The position numbers and the translations under genes were made by a program. A DNA stretch of 9,649 bases from an uncultured Pseudomonadota bacterium (GTDB lineage: Bacteria > Pseudomonadota > Alphaproteobacteria > Rs-D84): assembly GCA_947169505.1 (NCBI GenBank), contig CAMVPZ010000029.1:1-9649 (forward strand), written 5' to 3'. Shown one piece after another: positions 6,533 to 9,649 of the stretch. The stretch's first letter is position 1; each line of letters starts with the position of its first letter. A model generated the notes under the pieces. That model saw only the letters and a list, made by a program, of their open reading frames with translations. It searched no databases and was not told where the DNA came from.

Positions 6533-7199
6533 ATTGAACAGAATAACATTATTATTTGGCAAAGATGCAATATCAAAATTAAAAAAATCAACTGTCATGG
6601 TTGTTGGTTGTGGTGCGGTTGGTTCTTTTGCAATTGAATCTTTGGCTCGAAGTGGTGTGGGGCATTTGATTTTAATTGATTTTGATAAAGTGGAAAAATC
6701 AAATATAAATCGACAATTGTTTGCTTTGGATTCTACAATTCATAAAAACAAAGTTGATGTTGCGAAACAAAGAATTTTTGATATAAACCCAAAGATAACA
6801 GTTGATGTATTTAACATGTTTTTTGATGAAACAACAATATTGAATGTAAAACCAGATTTTGTAATTGATGCGATAGATACTGTACAATCAAAAATCGCAT
6901 TATATAAATGGTGTTTTGAAAATGATATTCCGTTTATATCATCTATGGGGGCGGCACGAAAAACAGATTTAACAAAGATAAAAATTGGGAAAATATCCAA
7001 AACAACTGTATGTCCATTGGCATCAAAAATTCGTCGAATTGTGCGTGATTTAAAAATTAAAGATTTTCCTGTGGTTTATTCTACAGAAACAGCAACACCA
7101 CAAAAAAATGGTGGTCGTGAATTCGGGTCCGTGATTACTGTGACCGGAACTTTTGGATTAATGTTGGCAAATTTTGTTATTAAAAAATTAATTTCATAA
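6525..7199 (+). CDS. tcdA: tRNA threonylcarbamoyladenosine dehydratase (TcdA/CsdL-like, ThiF fold)
   Basis: 224 residues of E1/ThiF-type Rossmann fold. TcdA uses ATP to cyclise t6A at position 37 of ANN-decoding tRNAs to ct6A. Visible are the nucleotide loop GCGAVG (28-33), the acidic strand end LIDFD (50-54), the NxNRQ element at 60-64 with R63, K76, and DAID (114-117). PLASKIRR and YSTE match the TcdA-specific C-terminal half. It is shorter than E. coli TcdA (about 268 residues as I recall). The region before YSTE is contracted and lacks the Cys found there in E. coli. It overlaps the TatD gene by eight bases (ATGGATAG) and probably shares its promoter. The sulfur-transfer partners CsdA/CsdE are not in the window. 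Other ThiF-like functions cannot be fully excluded, but TcdA is much the best fit. Confidence 0.85.
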   Translation: MDRLNRITLLFGKDAISKLKKSTVMVVGCGAVGSFAIESLARSGVGHLILIDFDKVEKSNINRQLFALDSTIHKNKVDVAKQRIFDINPKITVDVFNMFFDETTILNVKPDFVIDAIDTVQSKIALYKWCFENDIPFISSMGAARKTDLTKIKIGKISKTTVCPLASKIRRIVRDLKIKDFPVVYSTETATPQKNGGREFGSVITVTGTFGLMLANFVIKKLIS

Positions 7200-7258
7200 A
7201 ATCGTCTATACGGCGGATTCTTTCGTATATAAGAAATATCTCCTAAGTATACATGCCT

Positions 7259-7273
7259 ATATAAATATTATAT
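7259..7273. other. AT-only inverted repeat upstream of the barrel gene
   Basis: ATATAA (7259-7264) and TTATAT (7268-7273) are perfect reverse complements around ATA. The repeat lies seven bases upstream of the extended -10 of the barrel gene, where a -35 would be expected and where none is recognisable. It could be an operator, but short AT palindromes are common in such AT-rich DNA. Confidence 0.25.
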
Positions 7274-7279
7274 GTCATC

Positions 7280-7322
7280 TGGTACAATACCAAGTGTTGA
7301 GATTAATCAGCAACAAAAGGAG
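7280..7322 (+). promoter_or_regulatory. Extended -10 promoter and the Shine-Dalgarno that fixes the barrel-gene start
   Basis: TGGTACAAT (7280-7288) is an extended -10 identical to that before the ATPase gene, extending to TGGTACAATA in both. A start near 7295 gives a ~34-nt leader. AAAGGAG (7316-7322) lies six bases before the ATG at 7329. This selects 7329 rather than the in-frame ATG at 7272, which lies upstream of the putative -10 and would put 19 polar residues before the signal peptide. Confidence 0.55.
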
Positions 7323-7328
7323 AAACTT

Positions 7329-7943
7329 ATGAAAAAACTTATTGCCACATCTATGGCAGTATTCTTGGTCGCACCAGCATTTGCAGGTGGACAAATGTAT
7401 GAACAACAAACATCCAATTTTTTGGGATGGGAAATATTGCCTTATGTCGCATTGCGTGGTGGTGCTACCTATGGTAATTTGAATTATAATTTTAATGATA
7501 CAAAGAAAAGCACAAGTCAAAATTTGTATCAATTGCGTGCTGCATTGGGTTTAACAATGTATGAAACTGCACGTTTTGAAATTGAAGGTTCTTTCTTTAC
7601 AAAAGGCAAAGATACCAAAGATTTTGGTGATATTGATAACGTAAAAGTTACAACTGAAAATATAGAATTGATGGCTAATGCATATATGAACATAGGGCAT
7701 TTCCGCTATATTCAACCGTTTGTAGGTATTGGTGCCGGTATGGCGTTTATTGATACAAAAGCAACTGCTGCAGGATTGGAAAATAACAGAAATAATACCA
7801 GATTTTCAGGAATGGCGACTTTGGGCTTAGATATGCCTTTTGGTTGTTATTCTGTTGATGTCGCAGCACGTTATAATTATATTGACGTTGCTTCTGGAAT
7901 GCATGATTTCAGTGGTGACATTGGTATTCGTTATATGTTTTAA
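7329..7943 (+). CDS. Outer-membrane beta-barrel protein (OmpA/Opacity-like, 8 strands)
   Basis: 204 residues. A Sec signal peptide (MKKLIATSMAVFLVAPAFA) ends with AFA before G20. The mature part alternates hydrophobic and polar residues in about eight strands, beginning near WEILPYVALRGGATYG and ending in DIGIRYMF. The terminal Phe is the classic Bam-recognised outer-membrane C-terminus. Length and pattern fit the small 'outer membrane protein beta-barrel domain' family. There is no periplasmic OmpA domain, so it is not a full OmpA. The role is unknown: structural porin-like, adhesin or immune-facing surface protein are all possible. It is a single-gene transcription unit, with its own extended -10 promoter upstream and a strong terminator 20 bases after the stop. 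Start choice rests on the Shine-Dalgarno and the signal peptide. Confidence 0.85.
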   Translation: MKKLIATSMAVFLVAPAFAGGQMYEQQTSNFLGWEILPYVALRGGATYGNLNYNFNDTKKSTSQNLYQLRAALGLTMYETARFEIEGSFFTKGKDTKDFGDIDNVKVTTENIELMANAYMNIGHFRYIQPFVGIGAGMAFIDTKATAAGLENNRNNTRFSGMATLGLDMPFGCYSVDVAARYNYIDVASGMHDFSGDIGIRYMF

Positions 7944-7963
7944 TTTTTCCTCGTTTCGCTTTG

Positions 7964-7990
7964 AAATCCCGTTTTTGACGGGATTTTTTT
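7964..7990 (+). terminator. Rho-independent terminator of the barrel gene
   Basis: AAATCCCGT (7964-7972) pairs perfectly over nine bases with ACGGGATTT (7978-7986) around a TTTTG loop. The run of seven T at 7984-7990 completes a textbook intrinsic terminator. Confidence 0.92.
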
Positions 7991-7991
7991 G

Positions 7992-8021
7992 TTGTTAGAT
8001 ATTTTTCTTATGTGCTAGCAT
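7992..8021 (+). promoter_or_regulatory. Candidate promoter of the autotransporter-like gene (leaderless)
   Basis: TTGTTA (7992-7997) and TAGCAT (8016-8021) are separated by 18 bases. The -10 is preceded by TGC, giving an extended -10. A start six to eight bases further on falls at about 8027-8029, so the ATG at 8031 would have a leader of at most about three bases. No Shine-Dalgarno is present before the ATG. The preceding terminator ends at 7990, so this gene needs its own promoter. Confidence 0.5.
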
Positions 8022-8030
8022 GAAAATATT

Positions 8031-9599
8031 ATGAAAAAATACCTAGTGCCAATTTGTGTTTTTTCGGTGTATTTTCAAGCGAATGCAGATCAAATATTTG
8101 TCAGTGGGGGCGATTATTCTGCGACATCGTCTTTTGATGATTTCGATGTTCATGTTGAAAATGGTGCGACAGTGTCTTTGCCGGGGAATGATATTAATAT
8201 GAATCTATCTGTGCATCTTTATAATGATGGTTATATAAATGGTACAATAAATACGAATGGGCATGTTTTAAATGTTTATAATTCTGGAACAATCGCCGGT
8301 GGAATAAATGCAAGTGGTGGCACTGTAATTCAGCATGTTCGTTCTGGGACAGAATTAACGAATATCAGTGTCACGGGTGGTGGATTCAGTGTTGAAATAG
8401 ATGGTTATCAAAATGCAAATTTTACCGATATAAAAAATATGAATGCGGATTCTTTTACGATAACAGGATCTTCGGTAGTTATAGATGATTTTAATGATTG
8501 GCAAAATTGGGATAAAAATGTTGTTTTAAATGGTGAAATTTTATTAATTATAAATAATCCAGAAAGTGTGCATTCTGGGGAAGTGATAAGACATACTGTA
8601 AATGGGAACACAATAAATGTGGTTATTCCAAATTTGGACAAAATGTATAAACCAGAATTGATATTGGTTGGCGATGAATTGGTTTTGAATATTGTTCGTG
8701 AAACAAATTATGATTTGGTTTTCAGTGAATCTTCGGGGAATAACAGCGAAACAGGTTCTGTGCTAGAAGCATTAAGAAATAAGCACAATCAAGATAAATT
8801 ATTATCTGCATTGGATTCTGCAAATACTTGGGATGAAATAAACAAAATAAAAAATTTATCATATCGTTTTAACCATGATATTTTGTTGCGGCCCATAAAA
8901 ACTTTAAACAGTTTTTCTTTGGTTGATTCTTTGAAAAGTGAAACAGAAACCGGTTTTGGAATAATACCATATTATACCATTTCAAACAAAATGGATGGTT
9001 TTGGTGGTCGTGTTTATGTTGGATATGAAAATGAATTTATATATGTTAATGCTGGTATAGGAATGCATAAATTTGATTATTCTGATAAGTTTAATGAATT
9101 TTCAGGAATATCTTATGCCTTTGATATAAAGTCAAAACAACATATTAATAAATTTTTCTTGGGTGAAATAATCGGGTTGAATTTGACTGATTTCAAAGCA
9201 GATTATGTTTCCAAAGATAATAAACTAGAGAATAATCCATTGGGAATATCATGGTATGGTGATATTTTTATTGGGTATGATTTTGATTTGTTCCAAGACA
9301 TTAAAATTACACCAAATGTTGGATTTGCTTATCAAAGATATGATGTTGCAGATGTTTTGGATAATGAGTCTTTTGTGCATGGTGGCATGGAAATCAAATA
9401 TTCTTTTACAATGGATGGCATAAAATATGAATATGCTTTATCCGGTGGTGGCGGCAGCGACAGTAATTTATATTTAACAACATCTGTTGGTTTTATATCT
9501 GTTTTGGATATGGCGGGCGCATCGGCAGAAATTGGAATTTTAAATGACGAAATAGGTACACATTACAAATTTTCATTAAATGCAAAAGTATTATTATAG
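8031..9599 (+). CDS. Small autotransporter-like surface protein (beta-solenoid passenger plus barrel)
   Basis: 522 residues. A signal peptide ends at ANA before D20. Residues about 60-119 form three consecutive units of exactly 20 residues (60-79, 80-99, 100-119), each with a Gly-containing turn and alternating Val/Ile/Asn strands, such as NSGTIAGGIN. This is the look of a right-handed beta-helix. A less regular beta-rich part continues to about 230. Residues 242-300 are charged and helix-prone, placed where autotransporters carry the linker helix. From about 303 to the end, aromatic, Gly-rich amphipathic strands fit a barrel of about 12 strands. The last strand ends KFSLNAKVLL, so the C-terminal residue is Leu rather than the usual Phe. 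The passenger is much shorter than in classical autotransporters, and I see no protease motif. The function may be adhesion or surface coating; it is not assigned. Family membership is inferred from architecture, not from a recognised signature. Confidence 0.68.
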   Translation: MKKYLVPICVFSVYFQANADQIFVSGGDYSATSSFDDFDVHVENGATVSLPGNDINMNLSVHLYNDGYINGTINTNGHVLNVYNSGTIAGGINASGGTVIQHVRSGTELTNISVTGGGFSVEIDGYQNANFTDIKNMNADSFTITGSSVVIDDFNDWQNWDKNVVLNGEILLIINNPESVHSGEVIRHTVNGNTINVVIPNLDKMYKPELILVGDELVLNIVRETNYDLVFSESSGNNSETGSVLEALRNKHNQDKLLSALDSANTWDEINKIKNLSYRFNHDILLRPIKTLNSFSLVDSLKSETETGFGIIPYYTISNKMDGFGGRVYVGYENEFIYVNAGIGMHKFDYSDKFNEFSGISYAFDIKSKQHINKFFLGEIIGLNLTDFKADYVSKDNKLENNPLGISWYGDIFIGYDFDLFQDIKITPNVGFAYQRYDVADVLDNESFVHGGMEIKYSFTMDGIKYEYALSGGGGSDSNLYLTTSVGFISVLDMAGASAEIGILNDEIGTHYKFSLNAKVLL

Positions 9600-9649
9600 A
9601 GCAGGTACAAACCTTTCTGTGCAGGTGCCGGAATAGTGCATCCTCCATC
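9600..9649. other. Unassigned end of window
   Basis: The 50 bases after the autotransporter stop hold no clear terminator; a weak AGGT-ACAA-ACCT stem at 9603-9614 is followed only by TTCT. They are noticeably richer in GC than the genes before them. On the minus strand, 28 codons run open from the window edge to a TAA inside the autotransporter gene's end, which could be the tail of a convergent gene. The evidence is too thin for a gene call. Confidence 0.3.

Noticed and set aside
7101..7120. A7 run in tcdA as a programmed frameshift site
   Set aside because: The zero frame continues through conserved TcdA sequence to the stop, and only a weak 5-bp stem flanks the run.
2681..7219. Near-identical 17-base strings CGTCTATACGGC(A/G)GATT at 2681 and 7203
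   Set aside because: One copy is ordinary ATPase coding sequence and the other intergenic. There is no further similarity around them, so chance is the simpler explanation.
7272..7328. Earlier ATG for the barrel protein
   Set aside because: It adds 19 polar residues before a textbook signal peptide, lies upstream of the likely -10, and bypasses the strong Shine-Dalgarno placed for the ATG at 7329.
1..9649. TGA recoded as Trp (none of the seven genes ends in TGA)
   Set aside because: Seven stops are too few to judge, all Trp in the genes are TGG, and no gene needs in-frame TGA read-through.
1..9649. CRISPR arrays, transposases, phage or defence genes
   Set aside because: No regularly spaced repeat array, transposase-like protein or nuclease/effector cassette was seen on either strand.

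Overview
The window is AT-rich (by eye well over 60% A+T) and carries seven genes, all on the + strand. Two signal-peptide outer-membrane proteins, a lipoprotein, a Slam-type surface-lipoprotein exporter and an autotransporter-like protein show that the organism is Gram-negative. Slam with a TbpB-like lipoprotein, plus a TcdA-type tRNA-modifying enzyme, suit a proteobacterium. The low GC and the surface-protein content suggest a host-associated, probably uncultured lineage. An alphaproteobacterium is my guess and is not proven by the window.

Layout. Positions 1-363 have no convincing gene. They hold two identical 55-bp direct repeats 174 bp apart. Each begins with GTCCACCA, like the 3' end of a tRNA, and each contains an intrinsic-terminator hairpin. 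The stretch then runs into the promoter of the first gene. Next come a PMCA-type calcium P-type ATPase (364-3051), a TbpB-like lipoprotein (3078-4469) and, two bases later, its probable exporter Slam starting at a TTG codon (4472-5815). A very AT-rich pair follows: a TatD-family metal hydrolase (5852-6532) and an overlapping TcdA/CsdL-like enzyme (6525-7199). Then come an 8-stranded outer-membrane barrel (7329-7943) with a clear intrinsic terminator, and an autotransporter-like protein (8031-9599). The last 50 bases are unassigned.

How the genes work together. The core unit is lipoprotein plus Slam. The lipoprotein has a lipobox, a poly-glycine tether and a C-terminal barrel signature ending in AYGMKRQ, as in Slam clients such as TbpB. 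The next gene encodes a TPR plus a DUF560 barrel, the Slam architecture. A near-perfect 12-bp inverted repeat sits inside the slam signal-peptide codons and could set the lipoprotein:exporter ratio. The ATPase is a housekeeping Ca2+ efflux pump. TatD and TcdA form a tightly coupled pair concerned with nucleic acids. The barrel and the autotransporter add to a surface-exposed theme.

Regulation visible in sequence. Two genes (ATPase and barrel) share the extended -10 motif TGGTACAATA and have good Shine-Dalgarno sites. Two others (TatD and the autotransporter) lack a Shine-Dalgarno and have promoter-like -35/-10 pairs placed so that transcription would start at or within a few bases of the ATG, suggesting leaderless mRNAs. 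No phage, transposase, CRISPR array or defence system was found. The Slam/lipoprotein pair with its unknown ligand is the best candidate for an undescribed function.
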